From Bacillota bacterium (GTDB taxonomy: Bacteria; Bacillota; Bacilli; Paenibacillales; NBRC-103111), in NCBI GenBank assembly GCA_023388055.1, contig JAEWGW010000022.1, forward strand, positions 118,225 to 182,224: 64,000 nt of DNA, read 5' to 3'. The stretch's first letter is position 1. Each line of letters begins with the position of its first letter. The notes below the pieces were generated by a model that saw nothing but the letters and a program-made list of their open reading frames with translations, was not told the DNA's origin and made no database searches. A program made the position numbers and the translations under genes. Below, piece after piece: positions 1 through 8,318 of this stretch.

Positions 1-332
1 TTGGAGCCGCCGATGACGAAGGCGACGCTGGAGCGGCCGTAGGTGCCCAGGTTCTGCAGCTGCGTCGATAGCTCCTCGGAGGACCACATGGCGCCGTCCA
101 GGGTGAGGGCGATGACGTAGGTATCCGGTTTGATCAGGGCCAGCAGGCGTTCCCCTTCCTTGTTCTTGACCTGCTCCTCCTCCGCCGCGGACATGTTGTC
201 CGGGGCTTTTTCGTCCGGAACCTCGTTGATCTGCACCTTGGCATACGGGCCCAGGCGTTTGACGTATTCGGCGATGCCGTCCACCAGATATTTTTCCTTC
301 AGCTTGCCAACTGCCGCGATTTGAATATGCAT
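1..332 (-). CDS. rlmH: RlmH, 23S rRNA pseudouridine-1915 N3-methyltransferase (3' end cut off by window)
   Basis: The first 110 residues of a protein of about 159 in this family; the C-terminus lies left of the window. It begins MHIQIAAVGKLKEKYL and reaches the VIGGS segment that starts the SAM-binding trefoil-knot half of SPOUT-type RlmH. The family methylates pseudouridine 1915 in helix 69 of 23S rRNA on assembled ribosomes. The ATG at 332 is chosen because family members begin with this same short strand-forming segment. In Bacillus the orthologue (yydA) lies in the same origin-proximal neighbourhood as htrC and the wal genes, which fits here. The upstream 260 bases hold a cluster of DnaA boxes. 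Confidence 0.95.
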   Translation of the reverse strand, partial: MHIQIAAVGKLKEKYLVDGIAEYVKRLGPYAKVQINEVPDEKAPDNMSAAEEEQVKNKEGERLLALIKPDTYVIALTLDGAMWSSEELSTQLQNLGTYGRSSVAFVIGGS

Positions 333-456
333 GTATGTTCCCCCGCTCGAATCTGGATGTGATGCTTTACCGCCTCTACGCAAAACACCGGCTCCCCCAA
401 AAGAAGCTGCTGCGCTCCTCTCTTCCGGAAACCGGTGCTTCTGGATGATCCCCAGC

Positions 457-719
457 TGTGGATAACACCCCGTAAATCTGTGTATAATTTATTATTCTTC
501 TAACATAAGAATTATCCACATGTGGACAAGACCTGGAGGCAATCGTTCTCATCCGCCCATCCTCAGCCCTTTCCACATATCCACAAGCCGCTCTACACCA
601 CCAGATATTTGGCCTCGCAGGTGCAGCCCTTTTCCTCGCAGGTTGGAGGCGGATTCCAGCTCTTGAAGTGGGTCTCCTTCAGATCCACCACATCCGGCGC
701 ATCCTCATATTCATCCACA
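457..719. promoter_or_regulatory. Distal DnaA-box cluster between rlmH and the CxxH gene
   Basis: Two perfect 9-mers TTATCCACA are present, at 457-465 (as TGTGGATAA) and 512-520. One-mismatch boxes lie at 479-487 (TGTGTATAA), 521-529 (TGTGGACAA), 577-585 (ATATCCACA) and 711-719 (TCATCCACA, inside the CxxH gene). The boxes at 512-520 and 521-529 abut as an inverted pair. This density matches the real oriC at 53 kb but lies about 53 kb from it. From memory, B. subtilis has DnaA-bound box clusters outside oriC, one near yydA (rlmH). Binding here is inferred, not shown. Confidence 0.8.
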
Positions 720-766
720 AAACGGTCAATCGCCAGCTCCACATGATCCTTACATACGACAAACAT
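593..766 (-). CDS. CxxH/CxxC small protein (BA_5709-type family)
   Basis: A 57-residue protein starting MFVVCKDHVELAIDRF. It has an N-terminal CxxH (C5-H8) and a C-terminal cysteine cluster CEEKGCTC (C43, C48, C50), then ends AKYLVV. This pattern matches the small CxxH/CxxC family found beside htrA and rlmH in Firmicutes. The spaced Cys and His residues suggest a metal site, but no function is known to me. The ATG at 766 is preceded by AGGTGA at suitable spacing. It lies 35 bases downstream of the HtrA gene on the same strand and is probably co-transcribed with it. A DnaA-box-like sequence (711-719) sits inside the coding region. Confidence 0.88.
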   Translation of the reverse strand: MFVVCKDHVELAIDRFVDEYEDAPDVVDLKETHFKSWNPPPTCEEKGCTCEAKYLVV

Positions 767-801
767 ACGGTTTCACCTGTTGTCCTTTCTATTGCTGCTG
801 T

Positions 802-1980
802 TTATTTCAATTCCTCCAGCACCAGGGTGACGGAGGCTTTTTTGCCTGCCCGGTAATAGGTGATTTTCAATTTATCCCCTATTTTCTTTTCATTATACAG
901 ATACTTGCGCAAAGACAGCGTCCCTTCGATGGAAACCGTATCCATTTCCACAATGACATCGTTGGTTTTCAGTCCGGCGTTTTTGGCGGGGCCTTGGGCT
1001 TCCATGACGACAGCGCCGCCCTTCACTTCAGCTGGAAGCTTCAGCACCTCCACCCCTTCCTTAAACCCGGCCAAATCCAGAGTAGATACCCCAATATACG
1101 GCCGCTTCACCTTCTGATCCTGAATCAGCGCGTCGAGGATCGGCTTTACCTCGTTAATGGGAATGGCGAAGCCCAGGCCTTCCACACCCGTTTCCGCCAG
1201 CTTCATGCTGTTGATGCCGATCACCTTGCCGTCCAGGCTCACCAGAGCGCCGCCGCTGTTGCCCTGATTAATGGCAGCATCCGTCTGGATCAGGTTCATT
1301 TCCCATTCCACACCGCCCATGCCGTCCGTAAGGGAGGGCAGAAGTACCTTGGGAGAGCTGATCACACCAACCGTAATAGTCTGGGCAAAATTGAGGCCCA
1401 AGGGGTTGCCGATGGAAATTGCCGTTTCCCCGGATTGCAGACTGTCGGAGTCACCGAACACCGCGGTAGACTTAATCCCCGCAGCATCCACCTCCATTAC
1501 CGCAAGATCGGTAATCCGGTCGCTTCCCAGCACGGTTGCTTTTTTCCGATCGCCTCCGGACATGACCACCTCGTATGCCGCAGCGCCCTCCACCACATGA
1601 TTATTGGTGACGATCCGCGCCTTGCCGCCTGCCTTATCGAAGATGACGCCTGAGCCGATAGCCGTTCCCGTTACCTTCTCCCCATCCTTGAAGGTGCTCA
1701 CCACACTCACCACAGCGGGTGTCACCTTGGCCGCGGCTGCCACAACCGGGTCATTCCCGTAGGAAGCCCGGACTGTTTTGCCTGAGGAGCCTGAGCCATC
1801 CCCGCTGAAGCCGCCTGCCAGAAGCACCAGCACCAGCATGACAGCCATGCCGGATACCAGCGCGCCGCCAATCATCCAGATCAGCCGTTCGTCCGGACGG
1901 CCAGACGGGGCTCGGAGCTTACGGCCCTTCCAGCGGCCGGAGACCCGGGTGGAGTAAAAATCATCGTCAAACAAGCTCAT
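802..1980 (-). CDS. htrC: HtrA/DegP-type membrane-anchored serine protease with PDZ domain (HtrC/YyxA-like)
   Basis: A 392-residue protein: a short basic cytoplasmic N-terminus, one membrane segment at about 33-57, a Gly/Ser-rich linker, a trypsin-like protease domain at about 80-290 and a PDZ domain at about 300-392. The catalytic triad is visible as His128 (TNNHVVEG), Asp158 (TDLAV) and Ser242 (GNSGGA). It should act outside the membrane, degrading or refolding damaged exported proteins. The ATG at 1980 starts MSLFDDDFYS and has AAGGAGG upstream; a longer upstream frame runs into the repeat element and is rejected. Its place downstream of walRKHIJ matches the HtrC (YyxA) position in Bacillus. 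A separate 420-base gap and the plus-strand gene at 2398 separate it from walJ. Confidence 0.95.
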   Translation of the reverse strand: MSLFDDDFYSTRVSGRWKGRKLRAPSGRPDERLIWMIGGALVSGMAVMLVLVLLAGGFSGDGSGSSGKTVRASYGNDPVVAAAAKVTPAVVSVVSTFKDGEKVTGTAIGSGVIFDKAGGKARIVTNNHVVEGAAAYEVVMSGGDRKKATVLGSDRITDLAVMEVDAAGIKSTAVFGDSDSLQSGETAISIGNPLGLNFAQTITVGVISSPKVLLPSLTDGMGGVEWEMNLIQTDAAINQGNSGGALVSLDGKVIGINSMKLAETGVEGLGFAIPINEVKPILDALIQDQKVKRPYIGVSTLDLAGFKEGVEVLKLPAEVKGGAVVMEAQGPAKNAGLKTNDVIVEMDTVSIEGTLSLRKYLYNEKKIGDKLKITYYRAGKKASVTLVLEELK

Positions 1981-2053
1981 TGGCGGCGTCCTCCTTCTTT
2001 GCGCGTATCGCACTTCTTGGCCAAACGGCTTATGTGCCGCCTGACTAGGCCGT

Positions 2054-2202
2054 GTTTGCAAACCCGCTTGAGGGCATCTTTCACCGCCTTTTCGCCCCAT
2101 CCTGCGTTACTTCCGCTTGACGTACCCCCGGTACGCCTTCACGAAAGTGCCTTGTTTGGAACGAAAATTCGGCAAAATTTGCTCCCCTCGGAGTTTGCAA
2201 AC
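2054..2202. repeat. Intergenic element bounded by GTTTGCAAAC palindromes, with central long hairpin
   Basis: The palindrome GTTTGCAAAC occurs at 2054-2063 and again at 2193-2202. Including outer bases, GTGTTTGCAAAC on the left is an inverted copy of the right end. In the middle, 2109-2126 and 2130-2148 form a long imperfect hairpin around the core CGTACC-CCC-GGTACG (2121-2135). Frames through it are not convincingly coding. I recall very similar sequence between genes of other Paenibacillus, so a dispersed repeat or structured RNA is likely, but that is memory, not a search. Of the remaining gap, 1981-2053 and 2203-2397 show only the htrA and 2398-gene ribosome binding sites. Confidence 0.7.
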
Positions 2203-2397
2203 ACACCCTGGGGCATTGTTGAGAGCATAAATTTTTCGAGAAAAAAGAATGATTGCCCGTCATGTTGACCAGACTGATAGAATACGCTGTTACTAGAGGA
2301 CGTCCTATCGCTAGATTCATGCCTGAAGCCTGCCGTCTTAAGCGTCATACCAACCGGTTACACCCATCCGTCTCATCCATAAAAGGAGCGTGCTTTC

Positions 2398-2622
2398 ATG
2401 CGGCAACCCCTGTCCATTACCGAGCAGATCGATCTGGTCGGCAAACTCGGCGATCTGAAGGAGCAGCACTACAACCATACTCTTCTTATAACCGCCCTGC
2501 TGGAGCTCCTCACCGAAAAAGGCCTGCTCACCACCGAGGAAATCCGGGCCAAAGCGGCCGATCTCCATCACATGGCCTATCACGGTGCGGATGAGAATCT
2601 CGCTCCTGAGCCAAGGGGATAA
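2398..2622 (+). CDS. Small conserved-looking hypothetical protein (74 aa)
   Basis: A 74-residue, mostly helical, soluble-looking protein starting MRQPLSITEQIDLVGKLGD. It has leucine-rich stretches (LLITALLELLTEKG) followed by TTEEIRAKAADLHHM. I do not recognise a family with certainty; the TTEEIRAKA segment loosely recalls helices in nitrile-hydratase-type subunits, but nothing supports that function. It is likely real because AAAGGAG lies 8 bases before the ATG, and because it opposes its neighbours in a space otherwise free of genes. It converges on walJ, with 50 bases between stop codons. There is no signal peptide or membrane segment. Confidence 0.6.
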   Translation: MRQPLSITEQIDLVGKLGDLKEQHYNHTLLITALLELLTEKGLLTTEEIRAKAADLHHMAYHGADENLAPEPRG

Positions 2623-2672
2623 TAGCCAACAAGGCCGCACCGTACCACAGCCCCTCAATAACGCCGCCGACC

Positions 2673-3479
2673 TTACGCCTCACGCAGCCAATCCCAATGG
2701 GTCGGCCGGTCGTAATACGTGTCCATCAGCTTGGGGCCGTTGTCCCCGCACCGGACGCCGTACTGCTCCAGCACCCCGCCTACGGTCATCCGCGCCAGCT
2801 CCTGCATATTGTGGTCCCGGCTGAGATGGGCCAGATACACCCGCCGCAGCCGCTGGGACAGAAGCGTATACAGCGCTTCTCCTGCCGCATCATTGGACAA
2901 GTGACCGGAGTCGCTCAGGATCCGGCGCTTGATGTTCCACGGGTACCGCCCCATCCGCAGCAGCTCTATATCATGGTTGGCCTCCAGGATCAGCGCGTCG
3001 CAATCCCGCAGCTGGTCCCGAACCTTATCGCTCATATACCCGAGGTCCGTCGCTAAACCCAGCTTTTCATCCCCGTCATAAAAGCAGTAGCCTACCGGCT
3101 CCGCCGCATCATGGGAGATGCCGAAGGATTGTATCGACAGATTATGGATCTCCACCACACTGCCCGTGTCGAGAATCCGCCGCTGCTCTGCCTCAAGCGC
3201 CCCCACACACTTGTCCAGCTCCTCCCAGGTGGCCTGATTGGCATACACCGGGAGCTTATATTTGCGGGCGATAGCGCCCAGTCCTTTGACATGATCCGAA
3301 TGCTCGTGTGTGATAAAAATAGCGCTTAACTCCGATGCCGCCGCTTCCTGTTCTGCCATCAGATGCTCCACCCGCTTGGCGGACAGACCCGCATCAATCA
3401 ACACCTTGGCCTCATCGTTGGCCACCACAATAGCGTTTCCCGTAGAACCGCTGGACAACACCGTGAAACGCAATGACAT
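2673..3479 (-). CDS. walJ: WalJ (YycJ), metallo-beta-lactamase-fold hydrolase
   Basis: A 268-residue cytoplasmic protein starting MSLRFTVLSSGSTGNA. It carries the metallo-beta-lactamase metal motif HEHSDH at residues 58-63 (HxHxDH), with later His/Asp ligands in GLATDLG and YLAHLSRDHN. The family is the YycJ/WalJ branch, proposed to be a nuclease-like enzyme linking the WalRK pathway to DNA replication or repair in other Firmicutes. The ATG at 3479 has AAGGA upstream; a longer frame adds 11 residues of no family likeness. It is the distal gene of the walRKHIJ operon, separated from walI by 134 bases containing a 22-bp direct repeat and a hairpin, so its expression may be partly uncoupled. Confidence 0.95.
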   Translation of the reverse strand: MSLRFTVLSSGSTGNAIVVANDEAKVLIDAGLSAKRVEHLMAEQEAAASELSAIFITHEHSDHVKGLGAIARKYKLPVYANQATWEELDKCVGALEAEQRRILDTGSVVEIHNLSIQSFGISHDAAEPVGYCFYDGDEKLGLATDLGYMSDKVRDQLRDCDALILEANHDIELLRMGRYPWNIKRRILSDSGHLSNDAAGEALYTLLSQRLRRVYLAHLSRDHNMQELARMTVGGVLEQYGVRCGDNGPKLMDTYYDRPTHWDWLREA

Positions 3480-3501
3480 TTCCTTTTCCTTCTTTCTAAA
3501 C

Positions 3502-3615
3502 TGGAATAACATGGTCCTGGCCTTGGCCGGATATGTTATGGAAGCCTCGAAACCGGCAGGGCCGGTTTGAGGAACTTCTTTGGCTTTCCTTCTTGGAATA
3601 ACATGGTCCTGGCCT
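3502..3615. repeat. 22-bp direct repeat plus hairpin between walI and walJ
   Basis: The 22 bases at 3502-3523 recur exactly at 3594-3615; both begin TGGAATAACATGG and end GGTCCTGGCCT. The second copy runs into the walI stop codon (3614-3616). Between them, AAACCGGC (3550-3557) and GCCGGTTT (3561-3568) form a perfect 8-bp hairpin with loop AGG. On the transcript the hairpin is not followed by a U-run, so it is not a standard terminator. A local duplication of the walI 3' end is the simplest origin. Confidence 0.75.
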
Positions 3616-4357
3616 ACGGCTGCACAGTCGTCTCCACTGCACCCGTGAAGCCGTGAACGTAATACGGCTCCCGGTTGGAGAGGGTAATCCTCCAGTTGGG
3701 GACGAAGCTCTGCTCCTCGGAATCATACAGCTGGCCGTGATAGCCCAGCCGGATATCCGTGATGACGGCTCCCTCCGGGAGATAGTTCTCTGCCAGGCTG
3801 CGCACCGCCGCATAAGCGGAGATGATTCGCTGGCCGGATTTATCGGCAGCCTCTACTCCTGATTTTACTTCAACATAGGTTTGTTTGTAACCCGTTATTT
3901 CTCCGTTCTCCGCAAAAAGCTGCACCGTCACATCAAACATGGGCAAATCCCGGTAAATCTGATGGAACAAGAACACATCCTTCCGCCCGTAGGAGGTATC
4001 CAGCCGGTAGGCGTCAAAGTGGCGCAGCCCGGATTTGCTCTCGATCTCCCTTAAGGTGGAGCGGTTCAGCATGCTGATGAAGCGGATGGGCTGGGACAGC
4101 CGGGTCACCTGGGGATTGCGGAACTCCTCCTGCAGGCTTACATTGATGATTGGCAGCTTGGGCGTTTCCTTCGGAATTTCCGGAATAACCCGGATGGCCT
4201 TGCTCTCCAGCAGCTTCCGCGTTTCCGCCTCCAGATCCGCCGTCTCCTGGTCCGATGCCGCTTGACTGAAGCGGTCCTCCCACAGCTGGTAAGCCAGAAT
4301 CAGATTGAGGCACAGGAAGGCAAAGATCAATATGGATTTGGCTCTTCTCCAGTCCAT
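3614..4357 (-). CDS. walI: WalI (YycI), membrane-anchored regulator of WalK
   Basis: A 247-residue protein with one N-terminal membrane anchor at about 8-26 (SILIFAFLCLNLILAYQLW) and an extracellular beta-rich domain. The start MDWRRAKSILIF is typical of YycI. In B. subtilis YycI and YycH form a membrane complex that restrains the WalK kinase; in S. aureus the pair activates it. The gene follows walH with 16 bases between them, with GGGGTGTGTC before the ATG, so they should be translated together. The sequence shows no catalytic motif, as expected for a regulatory protein. The stop codon is embedded in one copy of a 22-bp direct repeat. Confidence 0.93.
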   Translation of the reverse strand: MDWRRAKSILIFAFLCLNLILAYQLWEDRFSQAASDQETADLEAETRKLLESKAIRVIPEIPKETPKLPIINVSLQEEFRNPQVTRLSQPIRFISMLNRSTLREIESKSGLRHFDAYRLDTSYGRKDVFLFHQIYRDLPMFDVTVQLFAENGEITGYKQTYVEVKSGVEAADKSGQRIISAYAAVRSLAENYLPEGAVITDIRLGYHGQLYDSEEQSFVPNWRITLSNREPYYVHGFTGAVETTVQP

Positions 4358-4373
4358 GACACACCCCGCTTCT

Positions 4374-5666
4374 TTAATTCAGCACGTCAAAGGTGCCGTC
4401 CCGCAGCTCCACAATCCACTTGGGATGATAAACCACCTGCTTCTCCTGCACCTCCGGCTGGTAACCCGGATAGATACGGGCAATGGAGGACGGCCGGCGG
4501 TAAGCGGCGATTTTGGCATCCAGCTCCGCGCCTCCCGGAAGAAATGCCTGGGCCTTCACCATATTCTTCATGTCCGGAATCAGAATGGAGCGTTCGTAGG
4601 TGGAGACAATCCCCTTCTGCACCGCCACCTTCATATAGCCGATGGTATCCGTGCCGATATTCATAACCGGAAACCCCTCCAGATATTGGCGGAACAAAAA
4701 GGTCTGCGCCCCCACCGCCACCTTCGGCGTCAGCAGGGAATAGAGATAGGTGCTGTTCCAGCCGCCATGCTGGTTCACAAACTGAATGGCCGACAGCAGA
4801 TTGTCGCGCACCTCATTTTTGCTGTCCACCGGCGCCGAAGCCGGATTGGAGAAAACAAACCAATGTTTGTCATTGCGCAGCTGCAGCCCCTTAACACTGT
4901 CGGTAATAATCTGGGTGCCGTCCCGTTCCTGGAGGGACCGGGTCAGGCTGGGGTCTACAAATAAGCTTCGCTTCAGCTGCTCGGCGGTATATTGGGTGTA
5001 CGGCATGGTAATCCGGATAGCCGTCAGCGGCTCATTGGGCAAATAGTAGTCTCCCGATGTTGTATGGTAACGCGGCAGGGATTCCCCCAGCCGCAGCCGC
5101 ATGGTCAGGTCGCTTACCGTCACATCGGCTTTGACCGCTTCATAGACCGTCAGACTGCTGTCTGAAATAAAAAACGTCTTCACATCATCCGAAATCCCGT
5201 TGGAGTACAGGTAAATCCGGGTAATCAGCTCATTGGCCGGGAGCGGCTCATCCTTGCTCACCTTCATCAGGCTCTGCAGCACATTCACGGGCACACCCTC
5301 CCGGAAGCGCATCTCAATGCCTTCATAATTGTCCCGGATGTCGTTCCAGTCCATATTGGCCGCCAGCACATTGGTTTTGCGCAGCCCCCCGAAGCTTCTC
5401 TGCTTCAAGAAATCGAAGATATTGCGGTAATGGTTGATAAACGGCACCGGATACAGCACCGTATGATTTTTTTGACCGTAATGCAGAATGATCTGGTCGG
5501 GGAATACCACATCCTGCAGCTCCGCAGGAGTCCCCTCCAGAACGGACTCCACATACTTGCCTTGGGGAAGAGGCTCGGGCCGCGGGCTGCTGTAGCCCAG
5601 GATGTAGCTCTGGATCAGGCTGGTCACCACAAGCAGCGTCAGCAAGAATGATTTGGCCTTCTCCAT
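4374..5666 (-). CDS. walH: WalH (YycH), membrane-anchored regulator of WalK
   Basis: A 430-residue protein starting MEKAKSFLLTLLVVTSLIQ, with one anchor segment at about 7-25 and a large extracytoplasmic region. Length and start match YycH. In the family it binds WalI and the WalK sensor to set kinase activity on cell-wall turnover genes. Its ATG overlaps the walK stop codon by one base (TAATG at 5664-5668), showing translational coupling. The extracytoplasmic part contains the segment YSNGISDDVKTFFISDSS; no enzymatic motif is seen. Confidence 0.93.
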   Translation of the reverse strand: MEKAKSFLLTLLVVTSLIQSYILGYSSPRPEPLPQGKYVESVLEGTPAELQDVVFPDQIILHYGQKNHTVLYPVPFINHYRNIFDFLKQRSFGGLRKTNVLAANMDWNDIRDNYEGIEMRFREGVPVNVLQSLMKVSKDEPLPANELITRIYLYSNGISDDVKTFFISDSSLTVYEAVKADVTVSDLTMRLRLGESLPRYHTTSGDYYLPNEPLTAIRITMPYTQYTAEQLKRSLFVDPSLTRSLQERDGTQIITDSVKGLQLRNDKHWFVFSNPASAPVDSKNEVRDNLLSAIQFVNQHGGWNSTYLYSLLTPKVAVGAQTFLFRQYLEGFPVMNIGTDTIGYMKVAVQKGIVSTYERSILIPDMKNMVKAQAFLPGGAELDAKIAAYRRPSSIARIYPGYQPEVQEKQVVYHPKWIVELRDGTFDVLN

Positions 5667-7600
5667 TACTCTCCCACCCCGCTCTCTGCGTGCTTCACCG
5701 GCAGTGTAAAAGCCACCTTCGTCCCTTGATTCAGCTCCGAATCCAGGGTAATAGCGCCCCCGTGAGCCTTGACAATTTCCCGGGCAATGGACAGCCCCAA
5801 ACCCGTGCCTCCCATGTTGCGGGAGCGTGCTTTATCCACCCGGTAGAACCGGTCGAAGATGCGGCTGAGGTCTTTTTTGGGAATGCCGATGCCATTATCC
5901 TCCACTTCAATCTCCAGCTGGCCGCCACTGTCCTTCAGTCTGGCCCGGATAGCCAGATGCCCGCCGTCTCCCGTGTACTTGATGGAGTTGGACACCAGGT
6001 TATCCAGCACCTGATCGATCTGATCCCGGTCTAACAGCACCTGGCCCACCGCCGGCTCCACATGGATGCCAATGCCGATATGACGCTGGCGCAATTGGAA
6101 GGAAAACCGGTCCGCCACATCCTCCAGCATCTCGCCCACGTCCGTCATCCGCTTCTTGAGTCCCGCTTCCTTGGAATCAAGACGGGACAGGTGGAGCAGG
6201 TCCGTTACCAGACGGATCATCCGCTCCGACTCGTTGCGCGTTACACCGACGAAGCGCTTGGCCAGCTCCGGCTCCTCCAACGCCCCGTCCTCCAGCGCCT
6301 CCAGATAGCTCTTGATGGTCGTAAGGGGCGTCCGCAGCTCATGGGATACATTGGCCACAAACTCCCGGCGTGACCACTCCAGCTTCTCCTGCTCCGTTAC
6401 ATCCTGCAGCACCACGATATTGCCGGAGATCCCCTTCTCCCTGCGGTGAATGGAGGTCACCGACAGGCGCACCTGCAGCTCCTCATCCTCCTCCCGGGAA
6501 TCCGGGATGGCGATCAGCTTCACCTGCACGGAATCCTGGGCCTGCAGAAGCTCCGGCTCCTGGGGAATGCCCAGGAGGGTGAACAGGTCCATGCCGATGG
6601 CCACCTGCTCGTCGGCTCCCAGCATCTCCTTGGCCCGGGGATTCATGACGATGACCCGGCCCCGTTCGTCCGTGGCCAATACGCCATCATTCATATTGGT
6701 GAGGATGGAGGTCAGCTTCTCCTTCTCCTCCTCATTAATGGCCAGCGCTTCCTTGAGCCGGGCCGTCATATTATTGAACGCGTTGCTCAACTGCCCGATC
6801 TCGTCCTGTCCATACACCCGGACCCGCCGTTCGAAATCCCCCTCCGCCACCATTGTGGCTTGTTTGGTGATCTCCTTGATGGGACTGGTGATGGTTCCGG
6901 ACAGAATCGTCCCCAGCAGCGCCGTCAGCGCCAGCGCAATCAGGGTCCCGGTAATAAAAATCTGATTGATCCGCGCAATATTGGCGTACAAATCCTCCAT
7001 GGACTTCACAATATAGACGGCTCCGATGACCTTGCCGTCCTTCATCACCGGCCGGGCCACCATCTTCTTGCGCAGGCCGTCCACATCCGTAATATTGCGC
7101 TCCGTCTCCTTGTTGTTCTGCAGCTGGAGCGCCCGCGTAACCACCTGCTGGGTATTCTTCTGTCCGAGAATGGCCGGGTCCAGCTGGGACATGCTGATGA
7201 CCTCGCCGTTGGCATTCAGTATCTGCATCTCCGAATTGTTGATCTGAAACCAGTCCTTAACCAGCTTATCCAGATCCTCACGGGACTTCTTCACATCCTC
7301 CGGACGGGCGTCCGGGTCCGTGGAGAGGTTCTTCTCGGATACATACTGAGCCAGCAGCATGGCGTCGTTGTTCATGGAGTCGGAGAAGTTCTTGGTGAAG
7401 GAGCTCTCCAGGGCATTCACAAAATACACCCCGATCAGCTGCATGGCAAACAGGATCAGGAGCACATAAATAATGATCAGCTTCAGCTGTACCGTCTTAA
7501 AAAACTTTACGCCTTTCACGCGGCTTTCGCTTCCCTCCCCGGGGCTTTCGACACTTCCTGCTGCCCTTTTGCCAAGCTTGCCGTTATCCAGCTGCACCAA
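5666..7600 (-). CDS. walK: WalK (YycG), essential sensor histidine kinase of cell-wall homeostasis
   Basis: Two membrane segments (about 40-60 and 210-235 of the 644-residue reading) flank an extracellular sensor domain. HAMP, PAS, HisKA with SHELRTPLTTIK (phospho-accepting His) and an HATPase domain with DNGIGIP and GGTGLGLSIA follow. It phosphorylates WalR to control peptidoglycan hydrolases and wall synthesis. The start is uncertain. The TTG at 7600 lies 10 bases after the walR stop but gives about 27 extra residues unlike other WalK. A GTG at 7517-7519, starting VKGVKFFKTVQLK, has GGGGAGGG upstream at slightly long spacing and gives a more typical 617-residue protein. The gene is coupled to walH by a one-base overlap. 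Confidence 0.95.
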   Translation of the reverse strand: MVQLDNGKLGKRAAGSVESPGEGSESRVKGVKFFKTVQLKLIIIYVLLILFAMQLIGVYFVNALESSFTKNFSDSMNNDAMLLAQYVSEKNLSTDPDARPEDVKKSREDLDKLVKDWFQINNSEMQILNANGEVISMSQLDPAILGQKNTQQVVTRALQLQNNKETERNITDVDGLRKKMVARPVMKDGKVIGAVYIVKSMEDLYANIARINQIFITGTLIALALTALLGTILSGTITSPIKEITKQATMVAEGDFERRVRVYGQDEIGQLSNAFNNMTARLKEALAINEEEKEKLTSILTNMNDGVLATDERGRVIVMNPRAKEMLGADEQVAIGMDLFTLLGIPQEPELLQAQDSVQVKLIAIPDSREEDEELQVRLSVTSIHRREKGISGNIVVLQDVTEQEKLEWSRREFVANVSHELRTPLTTIKSYLEALEDGALEEPELAKRFVGVTRNESERMIRLVTDLLHLSRLDSKEAGLKKRMTDVGEMLEDVADRFSFQLRQRHIGIGIHVEPAVGQVLLDRDQIDQVLDNLVSNSIKYTGDGGHLAIRARLKDSGGQLEIEVEDNGIGIPKKDLSRIFDRFYRVDKARSRNMGGTGLGLSIAREIVKAHGGAITLDSELNQGTKVAFTLPVKHAESGVGE

Positions 7601-7610
7601 TCACAGAACC

Positions 7611-8318
7611 TTAGCGCACGGCGGGATTGCGCATCACATAACCCAGTCCCCGCCGGGTCGTAATATATTCGGGGCGGCTGGGGTCATCCTCCAGCTTCTC
7701 CCGCAAGCGCCGGATGGTCACGTCCACCGTACGCACATCGCCATAATAATCGTAGCCCCACACCGCCTGGAGCAGATGCTCCCGGGTCATCACCTTGCCG
7801 CAGTTGCGCGCCATGTAATACACCAGCTCGAACTCCCGGTGGGTCAGATCCAACACCTCGCCGTTTTTGTACACCACGAACATCTCCGGGTCAATCTGCA
7901 GATTGTGGATCCGCAGCCCTTGGGCCGCCGAAGCCTCCTGCACCTGCGCAGCCGCATTGGTTCTCCGCAGATGAGCCTTCACCCGGGCCAGCAGCTCACG
8001 GGTGCTGAAGGGTTTGGTGACGTAATCATCCGCCCCCAGCTCCAGGCCCAGCACCTTATCCACCTCGGAGTCCTTGGCTGTCAGCATAATAATGGGCGTG
8101 TTCTTCCGGGCCCGGACCTCTCTGCATACGTCCAGCCCATCCTTCAAGGGCAGCATCAGGTCCAGCAGGATCAGGTCATGATCCTCTGACAGCGCCGCCT
8201 CCACCGCCTTAACCCCGTCATACGCGCAGGTAACGGCGTAGCCTTCTTTTTCCAGGTTAAACTTTAATATATCCGCAATGGGCTGTTCATCATCCACAAC
8301 TAATATCCGACCGTTCAT
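7611..8318 (-). CDS. walR: WalR (YycF), OmpR-family response regulator
   Basis: A 235-residue regulator: receiver domain with acidic pocket VVDDEQP, phospho-acceptor Asp in LILLDLMLP and conserved Thr/Lys in MLTAKDSE and YVTKPF, then a winged-helix DNA-binding domain (DVTIRRLREKLEDDP, ITTRRGLGYV). It partners with WalK, encoded 10 bases downstream. The ATG at 8318 (MNGRILVVDDEQ) has GGGAGG five bases upstream; a longer frame from 8339 is not favoured. A possible extended -10 on the minus strand (TGGTAGAAT, core at 8364-8369) lies about 46 bases upstream, with a poor -35. It is first gene of walRKHIJ. Confidence 0.97.
   Translation of the reverse strand: MNGRILVVDDEQPIADILKFNLEKEGYAVTCAYDGVKAVEAALSEDHDLILLDLMLPLKDGLDVCREVRARKNTPIIMLTAKDSEVDKVLGLELGADDYVTKPFSTRELLARVKAHLRRTNAAAQVQEASAAQGLRIHNLQIDPEMFVVYKNGEVLDLTHREFELVYYMARNCGKVMTREHLLQAVWGYDYYGDVRTVDVTIRRLREKLEDDPSRPEYITTRRGLGYVMRNPAVR

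Noticed and set aside
2054..2202. Small coding genes in the intergenic element (frames at 2081-2348)
   Set aside because: Frames follow the palindromes and have no ribosome binding site; the hairpin-rich sequence explains them better as non-coding.
6446..7663. Plus-strand frame of 405 codons over walK
   Set aside because: Antisense shadow of walK.
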